Origin: Komagataeibacter nataicola
GTDB lineage: Bacteria; Pseudomonadota; Alphaproteobacteria; Acetobacterales; Acetobacteraceae
Assembly: GCF_003207795.1 (NCBI RefSeq)
Contig: NZ_NIRT01000003.1
Location: 62,001 to 126,000 of the forward strand
DNA: 64,000 bases
Reading direction: 5' to 3'
Positions 9,931 through 18,516 of this stretch are shown in pieces. Both the position numbers and the translations under genes were made by a program. Below the pieces are notes generated by a model. It searched no databases and had not been told where the DNA came from. It was given only the letters and a program-made list of their open reading frames with translations. How positions within the stretch are numbered: the stretch's first letter is position 1; the number at the start of each line of letters is the position of its first letter.

Positions 9931-10614
9931 TCAGTCTGGCGAACGGAGTGTCAGTGACTGGTCAACTGTTTGTGTAACAATTGCATTCAGCGCACCATGT
10001 GCTGCGGTCCACTGAAAGGGATCGGCATCGTTATTGAAGGTCGGATCAAGCTGGTCGCCCCGTACCGTGCCATAGGCCTGAAAATACATGTCCGAGCGGG
10101 CGGGGATGGTATCCATCGTCCATGTCCAGTCATCGGACAGGAGGGCCGTGGCGCCCACCTGCGCACAGGGGCGCGTGGGTGACAGGGTTACGGCCGCTGT
10201 CGTCATGAGGGCCGCCTGCGGGCGGTGGTAGCGGCTGTCCCCGCCAATATCTTCCATCTGCAGGTCGCGGCGACGCGTTTCCTCGGCGGGCGTGATGTTG
10301 CGCCAGCCATCGCCATCAGGGGCTGCGTGGGCGCGGTCGAGCGGGTCCGATGCGGGGCCGAAGGCATGGCCCGCGTAATTGAGCGCGGTGCCCGCTGGCA
10401 CATGAATCGGACCATGGGCTGCGGCATTCTGCACAAAGCTGTTTTCAACAGGGTGCCGGGCCAGACAGAGCTCGATCAGGCCAGCCGCCCGGACCGGGCA
10501 GGTGCCAAGGACCAGGCAGAGTCCGGTCATGGCCAGCCAGATGCCCCGCCGGGTGAACAGCCCGCCCCCCTGCGCCGTGGGCGATGGGGGGCGGCCTGTC
10601 CTTGCGCGCGGCAT
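9931..10614 (-). CDS. Exported protein of unknown function
   Basis: 227 aa from the ATG giving MPRARTGRP. A basic N-terminus and hydrophobic core (GIWLAMTGLCLVLGTCPVRAAG) form a Sec signal peptide. The mature part contains EDIGGDSRYHRPQAALMTTAAVTLSP and DDWTWTMDTIPARSDMYFQAYGTV, with no motif I can assign. The start lies 26 bases past the stop of the YfdX gene on the same strand, so the two probably form an operon. No clear Shine-Dalgarno was found, so the exact start is open. Confidence 0.65.
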   Translation of the reverse strand: MPRARTGRPPSPTAQGGGLFTRRGIWLAMTGLCLVLGTCPVRAAGLIELCLARHPVENSFVQNAAAHGPIHVPAGTALNYAGHAFGPASDPLDRAHAAPDGDGWRNITPAEETRRRDLQMEDIGGDSRYHRPQAALMTTAAVTLSPTRPCAQVGATALLSDDWTWTMDTIPARSDMYFQAYGTVRGDQLDPTFNNDADPFQWTAAHGALNAIVTQTVDQSLTLRSPD

Positions 10615-10639
10615 GGTAACGACCGGAAACAACCGGGGA

Positions 10640-11326
10640 TCAGTTCCCGGCGGCTTTCTTGCCTGAAGGCGTGCCGACCATGTCTTCAGACACGAAACGG
10701 ATGCTGTTCTGGGCATCCTGCAGGGCGGCGTCCGCATCCGCAGTGTTGGGTGTTGCGCCAGCAAGCAGGTTGGAGGCGCGATAGACATCGCTTGCGCTGG
10801 CATCAAGCGGTGCGATGGCCAGCACGAAGTCAACATCAACCGCGGCAACCTGCAGGTTCTGCGCTGCCTGCGCGGGCTTGCCCTTGTTCAGGCTGGTATT
10901 GGCTGAAGCCACCGCCGTGCCCTTGGTGGAGGAGGGGGCAAGGTCTTCGGTCACGATGTATTCGCCATCAACCGGCAGCCAGGCCACCGGCTGGGTGGAA
11001 GGGGCGGCCTTGGGCGCGGGCGCGCCTGCCGGGGCCTTCTTGGGCGGTGTCAGCTCGGCTTCGGCCTTCATGAACACCCGGTTGTCGGTCTTGGCGTGGG
11101 CCAGGGCGTTGTTGGCGTCGGTCAGCAGCTTGGCGGCGCCAGCGGTGTCGTTGTTGGCGAGCGCCGTGCGGGCCATGGCGATATCATCGAACGCGCGGCT
11201 GCCGTCAGCCGACAGCTTGGCGAAATCACGGTTGACCGCGCGCCCGGTTGAGGGGGCGGCATGCGCCGCGCCGACCGCCGTGCCCAGCATGAGCAGGGCT
11301 GCGGGCAGGAATGCATATTTTTTCAT
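10640..11326 (-). CDS. YfdX family periplasmic protein
   Basis: 228 aa with a signal peptide (MKKYAFLPAALLMLGTAVGAAHA). The mature chain is Ala-rich and helical and fits the YfdX family, with VNRDFAKLSADGSRAFDDI at the start and VDVDFVLAIAPLDA later. E. coli yfdX belongs to the EvgA-induced acid/drug resistance set; the biochemical role is unsettled. In an acid-producing host an acid-stress role is an attractive inference. It probably heads an operon with the exported protein downstream. Confidence 0.82.
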   Translation of the reverse strand: MKKYAFLPAALLMLGTAVGAAHAAPSTGRAVNRDFAKLSADGSRAFDDIAMARTALANNDTAGAAKLLTDANNALAHAKTDNRVFMKAEAELTPPKKAPAGAPAPKAAPSTQPVAWLPVDGEYIVTEDLAPSSTKGTAVASANTSLNKGKPAQAAQNLQVAAVDVDFVLAIAPLDASASDVYRASNLLAGATPNTADADAALQDAQNSIRFVSEDMVGTPSGKKAAGN

Positions 11327-11500
11327 GGTTCATTCTCCGGTCTTGATGGCGGTATCATTGCCCGACGCCATCTGTAACAAAAGATGTGGCAACGCAATGC
11401 GGCTGCCCTGCTGCCGCATGTCAGGCCCGCCCCCGACAGGCCGCCCATGGGCCAAAAGCCCACTGGTCACGGCGTATGCATGCGCTAGTATGGGCTGTGC

Positions 11501-11517
11501 CGCTCCCGTCTGGAGCG
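11501..11517 (+). other. Hairpin in the leader of the 39-residue microprotein gene
   Basis: CGCTCC-cgtct-GGAGCG is a perfect 6-bp stem ending 24 bases before the ATG at 11542. It lies in the probable 5' untranslated region, outside the ribosome-binding site. Confidence 0.3.
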
Positions 11518-11541
11518 GAACTGTTTATCAAGGAATGAACC

Positions 11542-11661
11542 ATGTCTGAATGTGCAACCAAGTGTCCTTCCAAGTCTCCCTGCCTCAAGGGCATCCTGGT
11601 TTTCGGTGCGATTGTTGGCGCTATCGTGTTTTTCCTTAAGAAAAAGAAGTGCAACGACTGA
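11542..11661 (+). CDS. 39-residue single-pass membrane microprotein with Cys-rich N-terminus
   Basis: A short ORF with an AAGGA Shine-Dalgarno spaced well ahead of its ATG. The N-terminus MSECATKCPSKSPCLK has three Cys in 14 residues. It is followed by a hydrophobic helix (GILVFGAIVGAIVFFL) and a KKKKCND tail, a pattern that predicts one membrane span with a positively charged cytoplasmic end. It sits alone between the divergent yfdX gene and dinB. I recognise no family; translation is supported only by the ribosome-binding site and the sensible topology. Confidence 0.65.
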   Translation: MSECATKCPSKSPCLKGILVFGAIVGAIVFFLKKKKCND

Positions 11662-11725
11662 TCTTCCGCAGTCACGCCGTGCCGGTCATGTCCCTTGCGG
11701 GCATGGCCCCGGTGCGGCCAGCGCC

Positions 11726-12808
11726 GTGAGCGGGGCGGGGCACCGGCGCATCATCCATGTTGACATGGATGCCTTCTATGCCTCGGTCGAGCAGCGCGAT
11801 GATCCGGCCCTGCGGGGCAGGCCGCTTGCCGTGGGCGGTGCCGGGCGGCGCGGGGTTGTTGCCGCCGCGAGTTATGAGGCCCGCCGGTTCGGGGTGCGTT
11901 CGGCCATGCCTTCGGTCGTGGCGCAGCGCAAATGCCCGGACCTCGTGTTCGTGCCGCCGCGTTTTGATGTGTATCGCGCGGTTTCTGCCCAGATTCATGC
12001 CATATTTGCCAGTTTTACCTCCATCATCCAGCCGCTTTCGCTTGATGAGGCGTATCTGGATGTGACCCGGCCGCTGCTGGATTATCCTTCCGCCACGGCC
12101 ATTGCCACAGCCATTCGCGCCCGTATCCGCAGCGAGACGGGGCTGACCGCCTCGGCAGGCGTGTCCTATAATAAATTCCTGGCCAAGCTGGCTTCCGACT
12201 ACCGAAAGCCCGATGGCCAGTTTGTCATTACACCTCGCATGGGGCCGGAGTTTGTGGCCAACCTGCCGGTCGAGCAGTTTCACGGTATTGGTCCGGCCAC
12301 GGCGGCGCGCATGCATGGCCTGGGCATCCGCACGGGGCTGGATCTGCGTAGGCAGCCGCTCTCACGCCTGCTGCGGCATTTTGGCAAGGCGGCGGATTTC
12401 TATTATGGCATTGCCCGTGGGCTTGATGAGCGCCCCGTTGAAGTCAATCGCCCGCGCCGCTCCATTGGTGGCGAGCAGACCTTTGATGCCGATATCCATG
12501 ACTGGCCTGAAGCGCGTGACAATATGCTGACCCTGTCCGAGCGGGTGTGGGGGCGCTGTGTTGCGCGTGGCCTGACGGGCGTGACCGTGACGCTGAAGGT
12601 TAAATACAACGATTTCCGCCAGATCGTGCGCGGGCGCACGGCGCCGGAACCGGTGGCGGATGGCGCCGATCTGGCCCGGCGGGCGCTGGCGCTTCTGGCC
12701 CCGTGTTTTCCGCCGCCACGGGGCATAAGGCTGCTGGGCGTGACCGTATCGGGCCTGCGCGTGCCCGGCACGGCTCCGCCTGCGCGGCAACTGATGCTGT
12801 TTGGCTGA
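11726..12808 (+). CDS. dinB: DNA polymerase IV (Y-family translesion polymerase)
   Basis: Error-prone polymerase for bypass of damaged template. It has the Y-family N-terminal signature IIHVDMDAFYASVEQRD, the catalytic pair in SLDEAYLDV, the helix-hairpin-helix-like VEQFHGIGPATAARMHGLGI and a C-terminal little-finger domain, ending QLMLFG as in many DinB proteins with a beta-clamp motif. The frame opens far upstream, but family homology begins at the GTG giving VSGAGHRRIIHVD (360 aa). No LexA box was identified by eye. Confidence 0.9.
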   Translation: MSGAGHRRIIHVDMDAFYASVEQRDDPALRGRPLAVGGAGRRGVVAAASYEARRFGVRSAMPSVVAQRKCPDLVFVPPRFDVYRAVSAQIHAIFASFTSIIQPLSLDEAYLDVTRPLLDYPSATAIATAIRARIRSETGLTASAGVSYNKFLAKLASDYRKPDGQFVITPRMGPEFVANLPVEQFHGIGPATAARMHGLGIRTGLDLRRQPLSRLLRHFGKAADFYYGIARGLDERPVEVNRPRRSIGGEQTFDADIHDWPEARDNMLTLSERVWGRCVARGLTGVTVTLKVKYNDFRQIVRGRTAPEPVADGADLARRALALLAPCFPPPRGIRLLGVTVSGLRVPGTAPPARQLMLFG

Positions 12809-12810
12809 TA

Positions 12811-12900
12811 AAAGAACAGAAGTTTTCAGGGGGTTCCTTTTTTTAAAAGGAGGCGTTCTTTTCGAAGCTTTTTTAAAAAAGCTTCACCAGAAACTTTTAT
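12811..12900 (+). repeat. Dispersed palindromic intergenic repeat, copy 4 (after dinB)
   Basis: AGAAGTTTTCAGGGGGTTCC, an AAGGAGGCGTTC half and then a 22-base perfect palindrome at 12864-12885 (GAAGCTTTTTT with its complement), followed by ACCAGAAACTTT. It sits directly after dinB and ahead of the DUF600-like gene. Confidence 0.65.
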
Positions 12901-12959
12901 ATTGTAGGCAGGTCGCATTGAGGTCATGGGATGACCTTCTCCATACGAAGCAGGATGCT

Positions 12960-13349
12960 ATGAACAACGCAGCCCCTCCCGGGTCAAAGACCATTCTCAA
13001 CGCCATTGCCGAACTTGTGCTGATCGCCGTACCGGATGAGGAGGAGGAAACCTGCCGCGCCATCGAGATGCACATGGCCTTTACCGGTAATGTCGAACTT
13101 GGTGACACGAACGTGTATTTCGGCTTCGATTACGAAACGCAGGAAGGGGAAAAGGTCAATTTCAGCCCCTTCGAGGACGAATCGACCGAAGGCCACATCC
13201 GCTACCTGCACGACCTTCAGCATGAGCTGCTTGAACTGCGCGCCGCCTTCTGGCGCGAGAACCCGGCCCGCGATCAGCCGGTCTGGACCGGGCTGACCCT
13301 GCGGGTGGAAATGGCGGAAGGGTCTTTCTCGGTCGATTTTGACTACTAA
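12960..13349 (+). CDS. YezG/DUF600-like (immunity-protein-like) small acidic protein
   Basis: 129 aa from the ATG preceded by AGGA; upstream in-frame codons lie in the repeat and are not real. The chain is very acidic (PDEEEETCRAIEMHM, FEDESTEGHIRYL). It has an alternating pattern ending PVWTGLTLRVEMAEGSFSVDFDY, which resembles the C-terminal strand set of the YezG/DUF600 family. Members of that family include immunity proteins to secreted nuclease toxins. No toxin gene is next to it, so it would be an orphan. The assignment rests on pattern memory and is tentative. Confidence 0.6.
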   Translation: MNNAAPPGSKTILNAIAELVLIAVPDEEEETCRAIEMHMAFTGNVELGDTNVYFGFDYETQEGEKVNFSPFEDESTEGHIRYLHDLQHELLELRAAFWRENPARDQPVWTGLTLRVEMAEGSFSVDFDY

Positions 13350-13362
13350 TACGCTGAAATAG

Positions 13363-13425
13363 TAAAAGTTTTTGGTGAAGCTTTTTTCAAAAAAGCTTCA
13401 AAAGACATCGCCGGAAATTTTTTCA
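13363..13425 (+). repeat. Dispersed palindromic intergenic repeat, copy 5
   Basis: GTAAAAGTTTTTGGT is followed by a 23-base palindrome at 13377-13399 (GAAGCTTTTTT, a central C, AAAAAAGCTTC), then AAAAGACATCGCCGGAAATTTTTTC. It sits between convergent genes, where it can terminate transcription from both sides. Confidence 0.7.
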
Positions 13426-13440
13426 AGGCCCAGAGTCCAT

Positions 13441-14010
13441 TCAGCCCGGAACAAAAGGTGGCAGCGGTTCCGGTTTCAGGCTGCCGGGCAGATAAAGCGG
13501 ATGCTCGGGGCGGCCCGAACCCTTGCTCAGCCGCATGGCGCTGACCGTAATGCCGTGCTGTTGCAGCATGCGGATCACCTCCGGCCCACGCGGCAGCAGG
13601 CTTTTGATCTGCGGTGAGCCATAGGCCGCCACCACCAGGTCCGCCCGCCGCGCCATGGCCAGCAGGTGGCGGTCGTTCTCGGGGCCGACCGGGTCGGGCA
13701 CCTCGGTCAGGCGTTTCTGGTCGGTGCAGCGATAGGCGAAGGTATTGCCCACCAGCAGCGTGCCGTAGCCCCATGCACGGGCATAGCGCTGGCACTTGGC
13801 TACCGTGCGGTCATCGCCATCTTCCGTCGCGACCGACGGGTTCATCATCAGCCACATCACCGCAGGCCCTTCGGGGTTCCAGGTGCGGGTCAGTTCATAG
13901 CGGTAGCACTTGTCCGGGCCGCCATAGATGGCATGGCTGACCACGTCATCGGCCAGACGGAGCGGGCGGCTGTGGCCCACATGGTGCTGGCCCTGTCGGG
14001 TGATGTTCAT
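13441..14010 (-). CDS. DUF1643 domain-containing protein
   Basis: 189 aa. The body reads YRYELTRTWNPEGPAVMWLMMNPSVATEDGDDRTVAKCQRYARAWGYG and VVAAYGSP, the core of the DUF1643 family, which is common in bacteria and phages but has no established activity. It has no signal peptide. It lies 75 bases beyond the end of the SQR gene on the same strand, so read-through from the persulfide operon is possible. Confidence 0.88.
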   Translation of the reverse strand: MNITRQGQHHVGHSRPLRLADDVVSHAIYGGPDKCYRYELTRTWNPEGPAVMWLMMNPSVATEDGDDRTVAKCQRYARAWGYGTLLVGNTFAYRCTDQKRLTEVPDPVGPENDRHLLAMARRADLVVAAYGSPQIKSLLPRGPEVIRMLQQHGITVSAMRLSKGSGRPEHPLYLPGSLKPEPLPPFVPG

Positions 14011-14085
14011 GGCCCAAACATACGCATGGCCGCGCGGAGGTCTACCCCCGCGCGGCCATGGCGCGTATCTAATGGTTGTGAAGGA

Positions 14086-15372
14086 TCAGCGCGGCGTGCC
14101 GATCTTGTGCGGGGCCACCATCAGTTCGTGGCCGCGCAGCATGCCATCCCAGTACAGCACGGGCATGACCCATTCCTTGAGGAACCATGCCAGATGCGTG
14201 GGCTTGCGGCCATTGAGCAGCCATGTGGGCAGGGTGGGGGCAAGCTTGCCCCCATAGGCGAACTCGGCCAGCACGATCCTGCCGCGCTCGACGGTCAGCG
14301 GGCAGGCGCCATAGCCGTCATAATCGGCCACGGCGGGCTTGTGGTCCAGGGTGGCCAGCACGTTCACGGCCACGACCGGGGCCTGCACGCGCACGGCGGC
14401 GGCGGTCTTGGCGTTGGAGGTGCCCGCCACGTCGCCGAGCGCAAATACATTGGCGAACTTCGTGTGGCGCAGCGTCGCGGGGTCAACCGATACCCAGCCG
14501 CCATCGCCCGCCAGCGCGCTGTTGCGGATCACGTCGGGCGCGCGCTGGGGGGGAACGACATGCAGCATGTCGAATTCCACTTCCGAGGTCGTCTTGCTGC
14601 CATCGCCCGCCACGTTCTCGAACGTGGCGATGCGGCCCTTGCCGTCCACCTTCGTCAGGTTGGACTTGAGGCACAGGTCGATATGGTAGCGGTTGATGTA
14701 GTCCATCAGCGGCGGCACGAATTCCTTCACGCCAAACAGCCCCGGCGTCGCGGTGTGGAAGGACACGTTGATGTTGTCGGCCAGGCCACGCCTGCGCCAC
14801 GCGTCACACGCCAGGTACATCGCCTTCTGAGGCGCGCCCGCGCACTTGATGGGCATGGGCGGCTGGGTAAAGACGGCATTGCCACGGCCCAGCGTCTGCA
14901 CCATCTGCCAGGTATAGGGGGCAAGGTCGTAGCGGTAGTTCGAGGTCACGCCATTGCGGCCAAGGGTCTCGCTCAGGCCCTCGATTGCGTCCCAGTCCAG
15001 CGTCAGGCCGGTGGCCACCACCAGCACCTCGTAGCGGATGGATGACCCGTTGGACAGGTGCACGAGGTTGGCTTCGGGCTCGAAGCCCGTGGCCGCTGCC
15101 TGCACCCAGTCGGCGCCAGTCGGGATCAGCTTCTTTTCCGACCGGCGGGTCTGTGACTGCTTGAACACGCCGCCGCCCACCAGCGTCCAGCCCGGCTGGT
15201 AGAAATGCGAGCCCGACGGCTCGATGATGGCCAGCGTGATGCCGCCGCGCCGCTTGAGAATGCTCGCAGCGGTGGACAGCCCGGCTGCACCTCCACCCAC
15301 CACGACGACATCATAGGTCAGGCCCCGCGCCGTGCTGGCGAGGTTCGGGATGGAGGGGGCGGTATCGGTCAT
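14086..15372 (-). CDS. Sulfide:quinone oxidoreductase-type FAD flavoprotein
   Basis: 428 aa. The N-terminal Rossmann motif VVVVGGGAAGLSTAASIL binds FAD. A second motif VFALGDVAGTSNAKTAAAVR is the usual flavin-contact segment of sulfide:quinone oxidoreductases. Cys in IKCAGAPQKAMYL and in YGACPLTVE match the redox Cys pair of the mitochondrial-like (type II) SQR. It oxidises sulfide and passes electrons to quinone, making persulfide. It follows the persulfide dioxygenase gene by 48 bases, which fits the family's product chain. Confidence 0.88.
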   Translation of the reverse strand: MTDTAPSIPNLASTARGLTYDVVVVGGGAAGLSTAASILKRRGGITLAIIEPSGSHFYQPGWTLVGGGVFKQSQTRRSEKKLIPTGADWVQAAATGFEPEANLVHLSNGSSIRYEVLVVATGLTLDWDAIEGLSETLGRNGVTSNYRYDLAPYTWQMVQTLGRGNAVFTQPPMPIKCAGAPQKAMYLACDAWRRRGLADNINVSFHTATPGLFGVKEFVPPLMDYINRYHIDLCLKSNLTKVDGKGRIATFENVAGDGSKTTSEVEFDMLHVVPPQRAPDVIRNSALAGDGGWVSVDPATLRHTKFANVFALGDVAGTSNAKTAAAVRVQAPVVAVNVLATLDHKPAVADYDGYGACPLTVERGRIVLAEFAYGGKLAPTLPTWLLNGRKPTHLAWFLKEWVMPVLYWDGMLRGHELMVAPHKIGTPR

Positions 15373-15420
15373 GAGGGGTCTCCGTAATGACTTTTAATAG
15401 AAGGCTGCGATGGATATGCG

Positions 15421-16344
15421 TCAGGAACGGCTGAGCGGTATTTTGATGTAGCTTACACCATTATCTTCAGGCTCGGGCAGATGGCCGCCACGCATGTTGA
15501 CCTGCACCGAGGGCATGATCAGGTTGGGCAGCGACAGGGTGGCGTCACGCGCGGTGCGCATCTGCACGAAAGCCTCCTCATCCACGCCATCATGAACGTG
15601 AACATTGTTCTGGCGTTCCGCGCCAATGGTGGTTTCCCATGCAAAGGCGTCGCGGCCGGGGGCCTTGTAGTCGTGGCACAGGAAAACCCGCGTCTCGGCC
15701 GGCAGGGCGAGCAGGCGGCGGATGGAGTGGTAGAGCATGCGGGCGTCCCCGCCGGGAAAGTCGGCCCGCGCGGTGCCGTAATCGGGCATGAACAGCGTAT
15801 CGCCGATAAAGGCGGCTTCCCCGATCACATAGGCCATGTCGGCAGGCGTGTGGCCGGGCACGTGCAGCACGGTCACGGGCACGGTGCCGAGCGTGAACCG
15901 TGCCCCGTCCTCGAACAGCGCGTCGAACTGCGAGCCGTCGCGCGCGAAGCGCGTGCCCGCGTTGAACAGCTTGCCGAAGATGTCCTGCACTTTGAGGATG
16001 GCATGGCCAATGCCGAGCCTGCCGCCAAGGCGCTCCTGCAGCCAGGGCGCGGCGGAGAGGTGATCGGCATGGACATGGGTTTCAAGCAGCCACTCCACCT
16101 TCAGCTTTTCCGCCGTGACATAGTCCACGATATCCTGCGCCATGGCGTGGTCGGTTTTGCCTGATGCGGGGTCATAGTCCATCACGCTGTCGATGATGGC
16201 GCAGGCGCGGGTGGCGGGGTCATGCACCACATGGGTGGCGGTGAAGGTGGGCAGGTCGAAAAAGGTCCGGACAACCGGCGCCTGGCCTGTTGCACGGCAT
16301 GTAATCACCTGGCTTGCAGCGGCTTCAAGGGCGGGGTCGGACAT
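15421..16344 (-). CDS. Persulfide dioxygenase-like metallo-beta-lactamase fold protein
   Basis: 307 aa. It has the iron-binding MBL motifs ETHVHADHLSAAPWL, HVPGHTPADM, FIGDTLFMPDYG and FLCHDYKAPG. These resemble the ETHE1/Blh-type enzymes that oxidise glutathione persulfide to sulfite, and not true beta-lactamases. It is first in an operon with the SQR gene. The promoter region is shared with the divergent peroxiredoxin gene and contains a small inverted repeat that could be an operator. Confidence 0.85.
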   Translation of the reverse strand: MSDPALEAAASQVITCRATGQAPVVRTFFDLPTFTATHVVHDPATRACAIIDSVMDYDPASGKTDHAMAQDIVDYVTAEKLKVEWLLETHVHADHLSAAPWLQERLGGRLGIGHAILKVQDIFGKLFNAGTRFARDGSQFDALFEDGARFTLGTVPVTVLHVPGHTPADMAYVIGEAAFIGDTLFMPDYGTARADFPGGDARMLYHSIRRLLALPAETRVFLCHDYKAPGRDAFAWETTIGAERQNNVHVHDGVDEEAFVQMRTARDATLSLPNLIMPSVQVNMRGGHLPEPEDNGVSYIKIPLSRS

Positions 16345-16369
16345 GGAATGTCATCCATAGTTTATGAAT

Positions 16370-16384
16370 TACATAATAAATGTA
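16370..16384. promoter_or_regulatory. Inverted repeat in the divergent promoter region
   Basis: TACAT-aataa-ATGTA is a perfect 5-bp inverted repeat in the AT-rich gap between the leftward dioxygenase/SQR genes and the rightward peroxiredoxin gene. It could be the site of a sulfide- or redox-responsive repressor. No regulator gene of that kind is in the window except distant ones, so this is an inference. Confidence 0.35.
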
Positions 16385-16434
16385 TGTTATAAGATGGCTT
16401 GCGTCAAGGCGCGGCAGATGCAAAAGGGCAGGGC

Positions 16435-17115
16435 ATGAGCACAGAGGCGAGCATACCCGCAAACCATGGCGCGATCGGAACGCGCCCGTTGCGGATCGGG
16501 GACGTGGCACCAGACTTTCAGGCCCGTACCACGAAGGGGGAAATGCGCCTGTCGGACTTCCGCGGGCGCTGGCTGCTGTTTTTCTCGCACCCGGCGGATT
16601 TCACGCCGGTCTGCACCAGCGAGTTCATGGCGCTGGCCCGCGCGGCGGATCGCTTCGAGAAGCTTGACTGCGCGCTGCTGGGCCTGTCGGTAGACAGCCT
16701 GTACGCGCACCTGGCCTGGCTCGAGACGATACAGGAGCGCTTTGGCGTCGAGATCCCGTTCCCGCTGGTGGAAGATCCTTCCATGGCGGTGTGCCGCGCC
16801 TACGGCATGCTGGACCTGACCGCGCAGAACAGCGCCACCGTGCGCGCCACCTACGTGATCGACCCCGAAGGCGTGATCCGCGCGCTGGTGTGGTACCCCA
16901 TGTCGGTCGGGCGCTCGGTCGAGGAACTGCTGCGCCTGGTCGAGGCCCTGCGCCGCAGCGAGGGCAACGCGGTCATGACCCCCGAGGGCTGGACGCCGGG
17001 CTGCGACGTGGTGCGCCCCGTGCCCACCACGCAGGCTGCCCTGCGCAAGGCCGGGGGCGCTGGTTGCTGGTTCTATAACCCCGTGCCCGATACGGGCCGC
17101 AAGCGCGGGCAGTAA
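16435..17115 (+). CDS. 1-Cys peroxiredoxin (Prx6 type)
   Basis: 226 aa from the ATG preceded by AGGG. The peroxidatic motif [13 protein letters not shown] (Cys within PxxxTxxC) and the Prx6-type C-terminal half, with [14 protein letters not shown] and WTPGCDVV, place it with the 1-Cys peroxiredoxins that reduce peroxides with an external thiol. There are extra Cys residues in the C-terminal part (PGCD, GAGCWF). It is divergent from the persulfide dioxygenase operon and 4 bases ahead of purU, which ties it to thiol/sulfur stress. Confidence 0.88.
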   Translation: MSTEASIPANHGAIGTRPLRIGDVAPDFQARTTKGEMRLSDFRGRWLLFFSHPADFTPVCTSEFMALARAADRFEKLDCALLGLSVDSLYAHLAWLETIQERFGVEIPFPLVEDPSMAVCRAYGMLDLTAQNSATVRATYVIDPEGVIRALVWYPMSVGRSVEELLRLVEALRRSEGNAVMTPEGWTPGCDVVRPVPTTQAALRKAGGAGCWFYNPVPDTGRKRGQ

Positions 17116-17119
17116 CGCC

Positions 17120-18001
17120 ATGTCAGATCCTGCCGCGGGCGTGCGCCTGTCCTATGTGCTCACGCTGTCCTGCCCCAACCAGCCCGGTATTGTGGCGGCG
17201 ATCAGTCAGGCCCTGTTCGAGCTTGGTGGCGACATTGCAGGCGCCCAGCAGTTCGATGAGCGTGAAAGCCGCATCTTTTTCATGCGCGTGGTGTTCAGCG
17301 TGCCCGCCGGTGGTGTGGAACGCGCCGTGCTCGAGCAGGCGCTGGCCGCTTTGGCTGCGCGGTTCGACATGGAGTGGTCGCTGCGCGCGAGCCTGCTTCC
17401 CACGCGCACCGTCATCATGGTCTCGCGGTTCGATCACTGCCTGGTTGACCTGCTGTATCGCTGGCGCATTGGCGAGCTGGCCATCGCGCCAGTGGCCATC
17501 ATCGCCAATCACCCGCGCGAGACCTACGCCCATATCGACCTTGACGGCATCCCCTTCCACTACCTGCCCGTAACGGCCGCCACCAAGGCGGCGCAGGAGG
17601 CCAGAATGGCCGAAATCGTGCGCGAAACAGGGGCCGAGCTGGTGGTGCTGGCGCGGTACATGCAGATCCTGTCCGATTCCATGAGCGCGAGGCTGGCGGG
17701 GCGGTGCATCAACATCCACCATTCCTTCCTGCCCGGCTTCAAGGGGGCGAGGCCCTACCATCAGGCCTTTGCGCGTGGCGTGAAGCTGATCGGCGCCACC
17801 GCCCATTTCGTCACCCCCGACCTTGATGAAGGCCCGATCATCGAGCAGGATGTCGAGCGTATTACCCATGCCGATACCCCCGATGACCTGATCCGCAAGG
17901 GGCGCGATATCGAGCGCCGGGTGCTGGCGCGCGCCGTGCGTTACTTTACCGAGTGCCGCGTCATTCCCAACGGGCGCAAGACCATCGTGTTCAATCCCTG
18001 A
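17120..18001 (+). CDS. purU: Formyltetrahydrofolate deformylase PurU
   Basis: Hydrolyses 10-formyl-THF to formate and THF, balancing one-carbon pools. An N-terminal ACT domain ([25 protein letters not shown]) is followed by a formyltransferase-fold domain with [21 protein letters not shown] and [17 protein letters not shown], the catalytic Asn/His/Asp region. 293 aa is the normal length. It is linked to the peroxiredoxin by a 4-base gap, and its stop overlaps the start of mntR by one base. Confidence 0.95.
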   Translation: MSDPAAGVRLSYVLTLSCPNQPGIVAAISQALFELGGDIAGAQQFDERESRIFFMRVVFSVPAGGVERAVLEQALAALAARFDMEWSLRASLLPTRTVIMVSRFDHCLVDLLYRWRIGELAIAPVAIIANHPRETYAHIDLDGIPFHYLPVTAATKAAQEARMAEIVRETGAELVVLARYMQILSDSMSARLAGRCINIHHSFLPGFKGARPYHQAFARGVKLIGATAHFVTPDLDEGPIIEQDVERITHADTPDDLIRKGRDIERRVLARAVRYFTECRVIPNGRKTIVFNP

Positions 18002-18492
18002 TGCCCGGCCCGGACCGCAGGCCGCCAGCGCCCCCCATGCCCGATGCCGATACGCAGTGCGCGGGCTTTCGCCAGGCGCGGCTGGCGCGCAAGACGGCCC
18101 TGATCGAGGATTATGTCGAACTGATCGACGACCTGCTCAATGACGGGCAGGAGGCACGCCAGGTTGATATCGCCGCCCGTCTTGGCGTGTCGCAGCCCAC
18201 GGTGGCCAAGATGCTGGTGCGCCTCGAGGCGGATGGCCTTGTCACGCGCAGGCCCTATCGCGGCATTTTCCTGACCGGTGCGGGGCAGGAAATGGCGCGG
18301 GCCAGCCGCGCGCGCCACCACACGGTCGAGCAGTTCCTGCGCGCGCTTGGCGTCAGCGAGGCGAGTGCCCGCATTGATGCCGAGGGTATGGAACACTATG
18401 TGGGGGCGGAAACGCTGCGTGCCTTTCGCCACGCGCTTGAGGCGGGGCTGGCCGCCTTCATGGCCGGCACGGGCAAGCGCCAGAACGACTGA
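18001..18492 (+). CDS. mntR: Manganese transport regulator MntR (DtxR family)
   Basis: 163 aa. The winged helix-turn-helix ([40 protein letters not shown]) and the metal-binding dimerisation helices ([25 protein letters not shown]) match the proteobacterial MntR branch of DtxR. It should repress manganese uptake genes when Mn(II) is bound. No Mn transporter gene lies next to it here. The ATG at 18001 overlaps the purU stop (TGATG); an ATG at 18037 is an alternative. Confidence 0.86.
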   Translation: MPGPDRRPPAPPMPDADTQCAGFRQARLARKTALIEDYVELIDDLLNDGQEARQVDIAARLGVSQPTVAKMLVRLEADGLVTRRPYRGIFLTGAGQEMARASRARHHTVEQFLRALGVSEASARIDAEGMEHYVGAETLRAFRHALEAGLAAFMAGTGKRQND

Positions 18493-18516
18493 CACACCCA
18501 TGAAGGGGAACGCGCC

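Noticed and set aside
13666-15045. 459-codon plus-strand ORF opposite DUF1643 and SQR genes
   Set aside because: It spans two genes on the other strand that show FAD and family motifs; the frame has no conserved features.
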